A DNA stretch of 16,780 bases from an uncultured Elusimicrobiales bacterium (GCA_905235355.1 CAJOLM010000041.1:1-16780), one strand, 5' to 3'. Shown: positions 1 through 7,541, numbered from the stretch's first letter. Notes: generated from the sequence alone by a model not told the origin. Made by a program: numbers and translations.

Positions 1-57
1 TTTCATTTACTCCCACCATCGATGCAAGGAAAAGAAGATATAGGCTTTTGCATTCAT

Positions 58-77
58 CCCCAGGCTCCCGCCTGGGG
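58..77. repeat. GC-rich hairpin, possible palindromic element
   Basis: Arms CCCCAGGC and GCCTGGGG (58-65 and 70-77) form a perfect 8-bp stem around a TCCC loop. No T-run follows on either strand, so it is a poor intrinsic terminator. It could be a palindromic repeat or a stem in an RNA coming from outside the window. Nothing else was recognised in 1-57. Confidence 0.4.
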
Positions 78-94
78 TGTCCTGTAAGGTACTC

Positions 95-127
95 AAAAAC
101 AGCCGGGCAGAAAGCGCCCGGCTGTTT
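95..127 (-). terminator. Rho-independent terminator of the etf operon
   Basis: A 12-bp perfect inverted repeat (97-108 with 116-127, 7-nt loop) lies 21 bp past the etfA stop. On the minus strand the stem is followed by a run of five T (A at 95-99). It should end the minus-strand transcript that carries etfB and etfA. Confidence 0.85.
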
Positions 128-147
128 GCGTTACTTATGGTGTAAAC

Positions 148-1137
148 TTATTTTTCCAATGCCTCTAACATAGCGGGGATTACTTCGTATAAATCTCCCT
201 CCACCGCATAATGCGCCAGCTTCATGATAGGGGCTTCGGGGTCTTTGTTAATAGCCACAATTACGTCGGCACCGGAGCAGCCCGCCATGTGCTGTATCTG
301 CCCGGAAATACCGCACGCAATATACAGCTTCGGTTTTACGGTGCGCCCGGTTAGGCCGATTTGCCGGCGATATTCAATCCATCCGCTGTCCACCGGGGCG
401 CGGCTAGCCGCCACCGTACCGCCCAAGCGTTTGGCTAATTTTTCAAGCAAAGCAAAGCCTTCCGGCTTGCCCAGGCCGCGTCCGCCCGCGACAATCACTT
501 CCGCTTCGGACAAATCCAACCCTTCGCCTTCGCTTTTGATAAATTGCAAAAATTTAGCCAGCGAAGTGAAATTTTTTCCGTCAAAAGCAAATTCCACCAC
601 TTCGCCTTTGCGGCCTTTTTGCGCCGCGGCCTTGGCATAAGACATAGGCCGCAAGGAACACATTTCCGGCCGCGTTTTGGCGCAAGTAATAGTAGCCATT
701 AAATTGCCGCCAAACGTCGGGCGGGTGGCATAGAGCTGTCCGTCCTCTGCGTGTATAGTCACTTCGGTAGCATCCGCCGTTAAACCTGTTCCCACAAAAA
801 CAGCTGTCTTGGCAGAAAGCGAGCGGCCCAAATTGGTCGCCGGGAGCAAAAATTTATTCGGCTTATATTCTTTAATCATGGCGGCTAATGTTTTGGCATA
901 CACATCATCAATGTAATTGGCCAGTGGCGCTGCGTCACACACATACACAATATCTGCCCCGTGGTCAATTAAATCCGCCGCTAAATTTTTCACGCCGCTG
1001 CCCAGCAGCACCGCGCACAATTTTTCGCCCAGCCCGTCCGCCAGCGCGCGAGCGGCGGTTAACAATTCATAGGCCGTCGGGCTTAATTGCCCGTTAGAAA
1101 CTTCCGCCAAAATCCATACATTTTTCCAATCTTTCAT
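148..1137 (-). CDS. etfA: Electron transfer flavoprotein alpha subunit
   Basis: This is the FAD-binding subunit of the heterodimeric electron transfer flavoprotein, which takes electrons from acyl-CoA dehydrogenases in the cytoplasm. The 329-residue length fits the family. The C-terminal FAD domain is clear: AGGRGLG at 217-223, GLTGRTV at 261-267, the EtfA signature core GISGQIQH at 276-283 and INKDPEAPI at 296-304. The N-terminal half carries the alpha/beta ETF fold. The ATG is preceded by AAGGAT with a 5-nt spacer. It starts 9 bp after etfB, downstream of a matching dehydrogenase, and is closed by a strong terminator, so it is the last gene of the operon. Nothing in the sequence proves electron bifurcation. 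Identity as EtfA is secure; the physiological acceptor is not visible. Confidence 0.95.
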   Translation of the reverse strand: MKDWKNVWILAEVSNGQLSPTAYELLTAARALADGLGEKLCAVLLGSGVKNLAADLIDHGADIVYVCDAAPLANYIDDVYAKTLAAMIKEYKPNKFLLPATNLGRSLSAKTAVFVGTGLTADATEVTIHAEDGQLYATRPTFGGNLMATITCAKTRPEMCSLRPMSYAKAAAQKGRKGEVVEFAFDGKNFTSLAKFLQFIKSEGEGLDLSEAEVIVAGGRGLGKPEGFALLEKLAKRLGGTVAASRAPVDSGWIEYRRQIGLTGRTVKPKLYIACGISGQIQHMAGCSGADVIVAINKDPEAPIMKLAHYAVEGDLYEVIPAMLEALEK

Positions 1138-1146
1138 AATTTATCC

Positions 1147-1944
1147 TTAAATATATTTATTCTCTTTTAACAGTTCCACCAATTTGGCAGCTTTTTCTTT
1201 GCCGTTTGCACCGGCGACTACCACAGCCTGCGTATTGCGCTTGGGCGAGAAAGATTTGACCACGTGCGTCGGGCAGTTTTTCACGCCCAGCTTGGTTTTA
1301 TCTGCGCCGATATCGTCAGCCGTCCATTTAATCACTTCGGCACGTTTGGCGGCCATTCGTCCTTGCACGCTGCACACGCGCGGATTGCTGATTTCTTTGA
1401 CTACGCTAATCACGCACGGATACGGCAGCTCCAGCACGTCCGTTCCGCTTTCGGTCAAACGCTCTACGGTAATAGATTTATCATCTGCTTTTACAATACG
1501 CCGTACAAACGCCGCATTAGGCCACTTCAGCCACGCGGAAATTTGCGGACCGATGTGCCCGGTATCGCTGTCATTGGTTTGCTTGCCGCATAAAATGACA
1601 TCAATTTTTTCCAGTGAATTAATTTTTTGCGCGCCGGTAGCCAAGGCATAGCTGGTGGACCAGGTATCTGACCCGGCAAAAGCCATATCGCCCAGTTGAT
1701 ACACTTTGTCTGCGCCGCGGGCAATACTGTCGCGCAATACATTTTCCGCCGCCGGAGGACCCATGGTAATTACAGATATCGTGCCGCCCAGTTGCTCTTT
1801 GAGGCACACCGCTGCTTCCAGTGCGTACTCATCAAACGGGTTCATGGCACTTTCTGTGCCGGAGCGGATTAAACACCCGGTAGCAGGGTCAATTTTTACA
1901 TTGTCAGATTTGGGGGTTTGTTTCACGCAAGCTAAAATGTGCAT
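1147..1944 (-). CDS. etfB: Electron transfer flavoprotein beta subunit
   Basis: This is the nucleotide-binding subunit of ETF, partner of the adjacent EtfA. Family features from the chosen start are the N-terminal strand MHILACVKQTP, VKIDP at 16-20, NPFDEYALEAA at 35-45, SDTWSTSYAL at 92-101 and CGKQTNDSDTG at 119-129. The reading frame stays open 34 codons further upstream, but that stretch overlaps the end of the dehydrogenase gene and has no family resemblance. The ATG at 1944 sits 6 nt after AAGGAG and gives the usual ~265-residue protein. Only one base separates it from the dehydrogenase stop (TAATATG), so translation is probably coupled. The N-terminal motifs resemble EtfB of anaerobe butyryl-CoA dehydrogenase/Etf complexes, which makes bifurcation possible but unproven. 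Confidence 0.94.
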   Translation of the reverse strand: MHILACVKQTPKSDNVKIDPATGCLIRSGTESAMNPFDEYALEAAVCLKEQLGGTISVITMGPPAAENVLRDSIARGADKVYQLGDMAFAGSDTWSTSYALATGAQKINSLEKIDVILCGKQTNDSDTGHIGPQISAWLKWPNAAFVRRIVKADDKSITVERLTESGTDVLELPYPCVISVVKEISNPRVCSVQGRMAAKRAEVIKWTADDIGADKTKLGVKNCPTHVVKSFSPKRNTQAVVVAGANGKEKAAKLVELLKENKYI

Positions 1945-1945
1945 A

Positions 1946-3175
1946 TTACTCTCCTTTGGCGGCGTACTCTTTAATGAGCGCGGTGGCAATTTCATTTTTC
2001 TGGATATGCACAGTGCCTTCATAAATTTGTGTAATTTTGGCATCACGCATATATTTTTCTAACGGGAAATCACGCATATAGGCAACCCCGCCGCACAGGG
2101 TCACACACTCGTCAGCCACTTCCATAGCGGTATTGGCGCAAAAGAGCTTGGCCATCGCGCTGTATTTGGTCCAACGGCCGCCTTTGATTTTTTTCAGCTC
2201 ATCATGCACGGTAGTATTATTTTCAAGTGCAGCTTTAACAGCGGGCAAAAACTCCTCGTCCATGCGGTGCGTTAAATTGTACACAAGTGCGCGTCCGGCT
2301 TCGGTTTTAGCAGCCAGTTCCGCCACTTTATGCGCCAAAGCTTGGAAGGTAATAATCGGCTGACCGAATTGTTTGCGGGTGCGCAAATAGGGAATAGTTT
2401 CATCCAATGCTCCTTGTGCAATACCTACTGCCTGTGCAGCCACGCCCGGGCGAGAATAGTCCAAGGTTTCTTGCACATACAAAAGCCCGCGGCCCTCGCT
2501 GCCGAGCAAATTCTCTTTCGGTACACGCACATTTTCAAAAATCAGTTCATAGGTGGGATTGGTACGGATGCCCATTTTTTCTTCCTTTTTACCAAAGCTA
2601 AAACCGGGCGTACCTTTTTCAATGACCAGCAGCGAAATCCCGCGCGCGCCGCGGCTGGGATTAGTGTTTACCGCTACCGTGTAAAAATCGGCTTCTTTGC
2701 CGGTAGAAATGAAGTGCTTTGTACCATTGACTACATAAAAATCTCCGTCTTTAATAGCGGTTGTTTTTAAAGCGGTAGCGTCAGACCCGGCTTCCGGCTC
2801 CGTGAGTGCAAACGCCCACAATTTTTTGCCGCTTGCCAAATCATAGCACCAACGCTCCCGCTGCTCCGGCGTGGCAGCTAAAAACATGGGGATTGCTCCC
2901 AGTGCCGACGTACCCGGCGTCAGCGCTAGCCCCGCGCACACGCGCGAAAGCTCCTCAAAGGCCATGGCCAAACAGGTAATCCCGCCGCCTAAACCGCCGT
3001 ACTTTTCCGGCAGCCACAAGCCGAACATGGCAGACTTGCGGAACTCCTCATACATTTCTTTGGAAAATTGTTCTTTAACGTCCATTTCCGCGCGCAAGGG
3101 CTTTAATTTTTTCTGTGCCAATTCGCGCGTGGCGTTTAAGGTTTCCTGCTCCATTTCATTGATTGCGTAATCCAT
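1946..3175 (-). CDS. Acyl-CoA dehydrogenase (short-chain/butyryl-CoA type)
   Basis: This FAD flavoprotein oxidises acyl-CoA to 2-enoyl-CoA, or does the reverse in fermenters, passing electrons to EtfAB encoded directly downstream. Both family signatures are present: ALTEPEAGSDATA at 123-135 (FAD/substrate loop) and QIYEGTVHIQ at 383-392, whose Glu386 matches the catalytic base of short-chain acyl-CoA dehydrogenases. RTRKQFG at 266-271 and YMRDAKITQ also fit. At 409 residues it is about 25-30 longer than usual; the excess is a Lys/Glu-rich insertion at about 308-334 in the C-terminal helical domain, where relatives have a short loop. The ATG overlaps the glycosyltransferase stop (TAATG), with GGGAG about 10 nt upstream. 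Substrate chain length cannot be read from sequence alone; butyryl-CoA or a branched amino-acid-derived acyl-CoA are candidates. Confidence 0.92.
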   Translation of the reverse strand: MDYAINEMEQETLNATRELAQKKLKPLRAEMDVKEQFSKEMYEEFRKSAMFGLWLPEKYGGLGGGITCLAMAFEELSRVCAGLALTPGTSALGAIPMFLAATPEQRERWCYDLASGKKLWAFALTEPEAGSDATALKTTAIKDGDFYVVNGTKHFISTGKEADFYTVAVNTNPSRGARGISLLVIEKGTPGFSFGKKEEKMGIRTNPTYELIFENVRVPKENLLGSEGRGLLYVQETLDYSRPGVAAQAVGIAQGALDETIPYLRTRKQFGQPIITFQALAHKVAELAAKTEAGRALVYNLTHRMDEEFLPAVKAALENNTTVHDELKKIKGGRWTKYSAMAKLFCANTAMEVADECVTLCGGVAYMRDFPLEKYMRDAKITQIYEGTVHIQKNEIATALIKEYAAKGE

Positions 3176-4410
3176 TATTTATTTTCTCCCATGGAAGTGA
3201 ATTTGCGCTTGGTATAGGTTTTGCGTCGTTTGTAAAACGTGCGTCCGGCGCGTGCTTGCGGCACAAGGGCGCGATACAACTGCTCCTGGCGGCGAATCAT
3301 CACCGGCACGGTAAACTCCCCAAAGTCCCGCCGGGCAATGTTTTGTTTAAAACGCTCCAGCAAACTGCGGTTACGCAGCAGTGCCGTAATTTTTTCAGCC
3401 AGCCGCGCAATATCTTTTGGCGGCACTAAAAACCCGGTGCGGTTATTGGTAACTACTTCACTAATGCCGTCCACATCATATCCCACCGTAGGCACTTGAT
3501 GCGCCTGCGCCTCTAAAATAGACATTGGCACCCCTTCACGCAGCGAGGTGCTGACATACACATCACTAATGGCTAATAGCTCGTCGGTATCGCCACGCCA
3601 GCCAGGCATTAATACTTGTTTTTCAATGCCTAAATGTTTGGCCAAATTCTCCGCCGTTTCTTTCAGTGGGCCGTCGCCTGTATACATAAAGTACACATTT
3701 TTATTTGTGCTAAGCACTTTGTTGGCAGCCAGTACAAAATGCAGCGGATTTTTAAGCGGCTTAAAATTAGCTAGTGCCAGTACAAAGCGCGCCGTGGCCG
3801 GAATTTTCAGTGCGGCTTTTTTGGCAGTCGGATCAAAATTAGCGGGCAGCTTACGCTCAAAGGAAATGCCCGCGCGTATAATCTCATTACGCACGCCTTT
3901 GTTAATACCCAAGCGCGCCGCTTCAGAGGCATTTTTTTTAGATACAAAGATTAAAGCATTTGTAAATTTCGCGCAAAACTTTTCTGTTTTGACAAAAAAC
4001 GAAAAATGTTTTTCGCCCTGCTCTTTTGCAAAGCCTAGACCATGAAACGTATGCACCACTTTGGATTTGCGCCAAAAAATACGCGCAGCAATACGGCCCA
4101 AAATGCCTGCTTTGGGCGCATTGGTATGCACAATGTCCGGTCGCAAGCGGCGCATCAACCGCCCCAACTGCCACACGGCCCACATATCATGCAAACCATA
4201 GCGCACGTGCACATCATGTTTGAGCGCCGGGATGAAATATAAATTTTTAAATTCCCGCTTGACTTTTCCGTCTAACCGCCCGCCCGGGCCGGCAGCCAAG
4301 TACGGCTCAAATTGCCGGCGGTCCAGCCGTTTTATGGTAGTCAATACGCTATCTTGTGCGCCGCCTTGGTCTAGCCGGGTAATTACATATAAAATTTTAA
4401 TTTTTGCCAT
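3175..4410 (-). CDS. Glycosyltransferase family 4 (GT-B fold)
   Basis: This is a retaining sugar transferase of the family-4 type, probably cytoplasmic or membrane-peripheral and acting in surface polysaccharide or lipid glycosylation. The N-terminal acceptor domain has ITRLDQGGAQ at 10-19 and PDIVHTNAPKAGILGR at 91-106. The C-terminal donor domain has LANFKPLKNP at 213-222, TGDGPLKE at 244-251, and the EX7E catalytic pair Glu292/Glu300 in REGVPMSILE. The last 25 residues are strongly basic (TFYKRRKTYTKRK), which could help membrane or nucleic-acid association. AGGAG precedes the ATG by about 10 nt. The ATG overlaps the stop of the SpoIID-domain gene, and its own stop overlaps the dehydrogenase ATG; both junctions read TAATG. 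The donor sugar and acceptor are unknown. Confidence 0.9.
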   Translation of the reverse strand: MAKIKILYVITRLDQGGAQDSVLTTIKRLDRRQFEPYLAAGPGGRLDGKVKREFKNLYFIPALKHDVHVRYGLHDMWAVWQLGRLMRRLRPDIVHTNAPKAGILGRIAARIFWRKSKVVHTFHGLGFAKEQGEKHFSFFVKTEKFCAKFTNALIFVSKKNASEAARLGINKGVRNEIIRAGISFERKLPANFDPTAKKAALKIPATARFVLALANFKPLKNPLHFVLAANKVLSTNKNVYFMYTGDGPLKETAENLAKHLGIEKQVLMPGWRGDTDELLAISDVYVSTSLREGVPMSILEAQAHQVPTVGYDVDGISEVVTNNRTGFLVPPKDIARLAEKITALLRNRSLLERFKQNIARRDFGEFTVPVMIRRQEQLYRALVPQARAGRTFYKRRKTYTKRKFTSMGENK

Positions 4411-6614
4411 TAATGTAACGCTCCTGTGCGGGTATTTAAAATGCGGGCATTGGGGAAATAATATTTAATAATTCCCTGATAATCAGAACCGCTGCGCGCC
4501 AACCCTTCCGCACCCGCCACACACAGTCCCACGCCCGTACCACTATCATAGCCATGCACGAGTACACGTGCAATGTTTTTGCCCTTGTACAAGGGTACAA
4601 TATGGAAGAACCCGGACCGCATCGTTCCCGCACTTAAGATATACAAGGTTTCTTGCTCATTATCGGAGATATATTCTCCTTTGCTTCCTTCAAAACGCAT
4701 GGATAGCACCCGCCCATTAGGAGAAAGCTGCAGCGGCTGCATGGAGCGCAGCCTGCCAAATTTTGTCCGCTCATTTAGACGGCTTTCTATATCTTTTGCT
4801 TCGTACAAATACACCCAGCGGATAGCGGACCATTGCGTCGGGTCTGCCGGAGCTGCATATAAATCTGACGGCGGATTGGACAAAATATATTTGACCACAT
4901 TGGCAGGCGAATAGTGATAGTCCGGCCGTGCGGCGGTATTACGCACCCGATCATATGATACCACGCCACACGAAGCATAATAACCCAAATCCGTTCCGGA
5001 TAGTTTTAAATCACGCGAGTCCTGCGCCGCTTGCGTCATAGACGGAACAGTCAAATTAATTCCTTTAAATTTAAAATAGATGTCGTTATCCGTGATGTGA
5101 TACGGTTTATCCGTCGGACGTTGCGCCGCTTCATTTAATGCCGCGCGGAACACCACGGCTAGCGCACGCAGGGCAGCTTCTTCATGAACCCCTTGTGCTT
5201 GGGTAGCTAATAATGCCGGGATTAAATCTTCCACTTGCGTTTGGTTAATAAGCAGCAGGCCGTTATCCGTCGGAACAACATGTAAATCTCCTTTGATTTC
5301 TTTATCGCTTAAGTTAGCCGCAAACGGATCTTGCGCAGCGGCATCTTTAACAAGCAGCGTCTTGCTTGCTTTTTCCAAATGGAGCACAAAGGGACGCCGC
5401 GTGGAAAACTCCACGTGACCGCGCGCATCTTTAACATCAATGCTTTTACTTTCCGCATTGAACTCCAGCACGCGCGTAACAAAAGAAGGAGATTGCAAAA
5501 CTGTTCCCAGTTTTTCATCTTGTACCGTTAAAATACCGGACGGCATTACGGATACTTTTTCCAACGCTACCGGGTTTTGCCAGCGGTCTGCATACAGCGC
5601 CATTTTGATAGGAGCAGAGGCCACCGGCTTTACGTCTTGCACAATCGGTTGATCTAGACGCAAATAAAACAAATAATCGGCCGGGTCTTTGTGCAATTTT
5701 TCGCCGTAGCGGGTCAATTTTTTAAAGGCGGTTTTATTGGTCGGGTCCAGCCCAAACAAGGTGGAATAATACTGAAAGGAAACAAGCGGTTTGGTTTTGT
5801 TTTGTTCAGACAACTTGGCTAGCAGCTGCAAGGCCGGATAATTATGTACGTCGTGGCTGAGCGATTGTTCCAAAAATACCGGTGCTAATTTGCGGGAAGA
5901 TTTATCTCCCGCTGCAATTTTGCCCATCATGTAAGCAGCAAAAGAAATCAAATACGGATTAGACGTATAAATATATTGAAAATCTTTGGCGGCAGCTTTC
6001 GGATTGCCTTCCCAATAATATGCCAGTGCCGTGCCAAGTTTAGCAGAAGACGCATATTCAAAATCCGCCGTCAGATACAGCATATCGGCAAACGCTTGGC
6101 GCGCTTTTTTATATTTCCCGGCAGAGATTAGTGTCCACCCTTTAAGCAGTGCAATAAACGGATCGTCCGGCTGCAATTGTCCGGCACGTTCTATATAAGA
6201 CAAAGCTTGTTTAACTTGCCCGCGCTGCAAAGACAGCACAGACAGCTCTACATTAGCCCGTGCAGCTGTAGTGGCTAACGGGGCATTTTCATAGGCTTTA
6301 TACAACACAAAGCATTCGTCCGGCCCGACGGAAAGACACTTTTGGGCCACTTCCGCCAGCTCTTTAGGCTGCGCATAATCTAGCACATTACTGTGAATAA
6401 TGTTCTGCGACAGTTGGGTATCAATATGCGTAACCACGGTGTTTTTGGACACCACGCCCGCTTGCGGCGCGGCAGGCTCGTCAGAAGAAACTTCTGCAAT
6501 GGTGGCTTGACCCACGACAGTTTCGGGCGCGGCCGTTTCCGGCGCACTCCAGGCACCAACGGCTGTGGTGCATAGGATAATGTAGAAAAACAGGTATTTC
6601 CTCATATTACTCAT
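4410..6614 (-). CDS. TPR protein with C-terminal SpoIID/LytB domain
   Basis: This is a 734-residue exported protein. A signal peptide (MRKYLFFYIILCTTAVGAWSA from the second ATG) is followed by a low-complexity Ala/Pro segment, TPR-like helical repeats at about 85-300, and a SpoIID/LytB domain from about 330. SpoIID proteins are lytic transglycosylases that cut denuded glycan strands. Matching parts include the helix EEAALRALAVVFRAAL (478-493) and the end block GYDSGTGVGLCVAGAEGLA (688-706) followed by YQGIIKYYFPNA, which corresponds to the GHGVGMSQ...YY region. In my hand alignment the catalytic Glu position falls on Gln472 (ATQAQG), so activity is doubtful. It may be a glycan-binding or divergent member. 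The start could also be the ATG three codons later (6605), which a TATAAT ending 7 nt before it favours. It is the first gene of the TAATG-coupled run. Confidence 0.8.
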   Translation of the reverse strand: MSNMRKYLFFYIILCTTAVGAWSAPETAAPETVVGQATIAEVSSDEPAAPQAGVVSKNTVVTHIDTQLSQNIIHSNVLDYAQPKELAEVAQKCLSVGPDECFVLYKAYENAPLATTAARANVELSVLSLQRGQVKQALSYIERAGQLQPDDPFIALLKGWTLISAGKYKKARQAFADMLYLTADFEYASSAKLGTALAYYWEGNPKAAAKDFQYIYTSNPYLISFAAYMMGKIAAGDKSSRKLAPVFLEQSLSHDVHNYPALQLLAKLSEQNKTKPLVSFQYYSTLFGLDPTNKTAFKKLTRYGEKLHKDPADYLFYLRLDQPIVQDVKPVASAPIKMALYADRWQNPVALEKVSVMPSGILTVQDEKLGTVLQSPSFVTRVLEFNAESKSIDVKDARGHVEFSTRRPFVLHLEKASKTLLVKDAAAQDPFAANLSDKEIKGDLHVVPTDNGLLLINQTQVEDLIPALLATQAQGVHEEAALRALAVVFRAALNEAAQRPTDKPYHITDNDIYFKFKGINLTVPSMTQAAQDSRDLKLSGTDLGYYASCGVVSYDRVRNTAARPDYHYSPANVVKYILSNPPSDLYAAPADPTQWSAIRWVYLYEAKDIESRLNERTKFGRLRSMQPLQLSPNGRVLSMRFEGSKGEYISDNEQETLYILSAGTMRSGFFHIVPLYKGKNIARVLVHGYDSGTGVGLCVAGAEGLARSGSDYQGIIKYYFPNARILNTRTGALH

Positions 6615-6618
6615 TATA
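6613..6618 (-). promoter_or_regulatory. -10 box for a leaderless SpoIID-gene transcript
   Basis: TATAAT on the minus strand overlaps the first possible ATG and is followed by GAGTAAT and a second ATG. A transcript begun about 7 nt past the box would start at or next to the second ATG (6605), leaving no leader. No convincing -35 is visible, and no Shine-Dalgarno precedes either ATG. Transcription reading through from the upstream pilin gene is the alternative. Confidence 0.45.
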
Positions 6619-6688
6619 ACAAATTGGAGCCGTACGCACGCGCGCGAATATTGGCCGGAGAGGGTAGCCTATCTAATCTGCCGTCACT

Positions 6689-7348
6689 TTAAAAATTTAG
6701 CGCATACACAGTATACGTACCATTTGGTCCCTTTTCCGTACCGCCCAAAGCAATACACATTTTTTTTCCGCTTTCGTAGTTAGTTTCCGCCCGACAATTA
6801 AACCCGGCAGAATAAACTTCCCATGATTTATACCAATACATCAACTTTGGCAAGCCGCTTTTCCAAAATTCAATATACCCATCCTCATCAAGCCAATACT
6901 TACTACCATTAGGCAAGGTGAGCATAGAATTTTCATGTCCTTCGGAAGTTCCTAATGTCGCGCCGGGGAAGGAAATATCAAGCGTTGTAAAGTCCAACGG
7001 CCGCGTGCCATTAGCCAAATAATACGCGTCTGATGCTTGGACGATGGCTTTTAACCCAACCAGTCCCTCCACCATTTGGCTTTTTTTGACTGCCTTTTGG
7101 TATTGCGGCAGTGCAATGGCGGCAAGGATGCCGATGATAAGTACGACAACGAGTAGCTCAATAAGCGTAAAGGCGTGGGCATCAAAAATGGTCGTCATTC
7201 CCGAATGTCTCTGTCGGGAATCTCCCGCTTGCTTGGCTGTTGTAAATAAGGCTTTTCCCTTTTCTACATAACCGATAAGGGAGACCCCCGACAGCAACTC
7301 TCGGGGGTGACGGCTGCTGCTGTTTTTACTTATATTTTGTTGTTTCAT
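6689..7348 (-). CDS. Type IV prepilin-like protein with a 59-residue leader
   Basis: The protein belongs to the PilE/PulG prepilin family; after cleavage by prepilin peptidase it would be assembled into a pilus or pseudopilus in the inner membrane. The class III signal AHA|FTLIELLVVVLIIG has its cleavage site after Ala59 and the hallmark Glu at 64, then IALPQYQKAVKKS. The C-terminal pair FNCRAE...KKMCIALGG resembles the two other pilins here and suggests a disulfide loop. The chosen start has AGGAG 5 nt upstream and is the only ATG with a good ribosome site; Met51 is a weak alternative. Leaders are normally 5-25 residues, so this one is very long, and most of it is encoded by an inverted pair of 31-bp palindromes. 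It has its own promoter and sits 74 bp before the SpoIID-domain gene, with no terminator between. Confidence 0.9.
   Translation of the reverse strand: MKQQNISKNSSSRHPRELLSGVSLIGYVEKGKALFTTAKQAGDSRQRHSGMTTIFDAHAFTLIELLVVVLIIGILAAIALPQYQKAVKKSQMVEGLVGLKAIVQASDAYYLANGTRPLDFTTLDISFPGATLGTSEGHENSMLTLPNGSKYWLDEDGYIEFWKSGLPKLMYWYKSWEVYSAGFNCRAETNYESGKKMCIALGGTEKGPNGTYTVYALNF
7194..7311. repeat. Compound palindromic element inside a prepilin leader
   Basis: Two 31-bp units in opposite orientation form a 118-bp block. Unit 1 (7194-7224) is GTCATTCCCGA, 9 nt, TCGGGAATCTC. Unit 2 (7281-7311) is GAGACCCCCGA, 9 nt, TCGGGGGTGAC. The outer ends are GTC and GAC and the inner ends are CTC and GAG. The whole block is translated in frame as residues of the pilin leader (SRHPRELLSGVS... 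and ...GDSRQRHSGMTT). The unit has the same 11-9-11 plan as the pair at 7371-7450. Confidence 0.85.
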
Positions 7349-7353
7349 ATTTT

Positions 7354-7358
7354 CTCCT
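7354..7358 (-). promoter_or_regulatory. Ribosome binding site fixing the long-leader pilin start
   Basis: AGGAG stands 5 nt before the ATG at 7348. Because no such site precedes Met51, it argues that the repeat-encoded leader is really translated. Confidence 0.75.
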
Positions 7359-7370
7359 GTTATTTAATGT

Positions 7371-7450
7371 GTCGTGCTGAGAGGTTTCTGCTCAGCACCT
7401 CAACTACTTTTTTAAGGTAGAGATCCTGAGCAAAAACACCTCAGGATGAC
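7371..7450. repeat. Compound palindromic element in the pilin 5' UTR
   Basis: There are two inverted 31-bp units. 7371-7401 is GTCGTGCTGAG, 9 nt, CTCAGCACCTC. 7420-7450 is GAGATCCTGAG, 9 nt, CTCAGGATGAC. An 18-bp AT-rich spacer separates them. The arms differ from those at 7194-7311, but the 11-9-11 plan and the GTC/GAC outer ends with CTC/GAG inner ends are the same. It lies between the pilin promoter and its ribosome site. Confidence 0.85.
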
Positions 7451-7474
7451 ATTATTATTTGGCCTGACCCCCAT

Positions 7475-7502
7475 ATCATATTAAAAAAAAAAAACAAGTC
7501 AA
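7475..7502 (-). promoter_or_regulatory. Pilin promoter with a poly-T spacer
   Basis: On the minus strand TTGACT (7497-7502), a 16-bp spacer containing 12 consecutive T, and TATGAT (7475-7480) form a sigma70-type promoter. It predicts a 5' UTR of about 120 nt that contains the 7371-7450 palindromes. The block from the T-tract through the -35 and beyond (7483-7509) is identical over 27 bp to the one upstream of the pilin at 16141-16644. Confidence 0.75.
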
Positions 7503-7541
7503 GCCCTATTTTGGCCCGCTATTTCCCGACGAAAAAGCAAT

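Noticed and set aside
224..640. 138-residue plus-strand open frame
   Set aside because: It is antisense to etfA, whose FAD motifs are intact; the composition (Pro/Ser/Ala) is that of a complementary-strand shadow.
1945..2046. 34-codon N-terminal extension of etfB
   Set aside because: It lies wholly over the end of the dehydrogenase gene, has no ETF resemblance, and the ATG at 1944 has a good AAGGAG site.
7194..7311. Leader of the pilin as a frameshift or misassembled start
   Set aside because: The frame is open throughout, has a proper ribosome site, and an analogous arrangement occurs independently at 11422-11556.
7194..7450. CRISPR-like array
   Set aside because: The repeats are inverted palindromic pairs with variable arms and unequal spacing, not direct repeats with uniform spacers.
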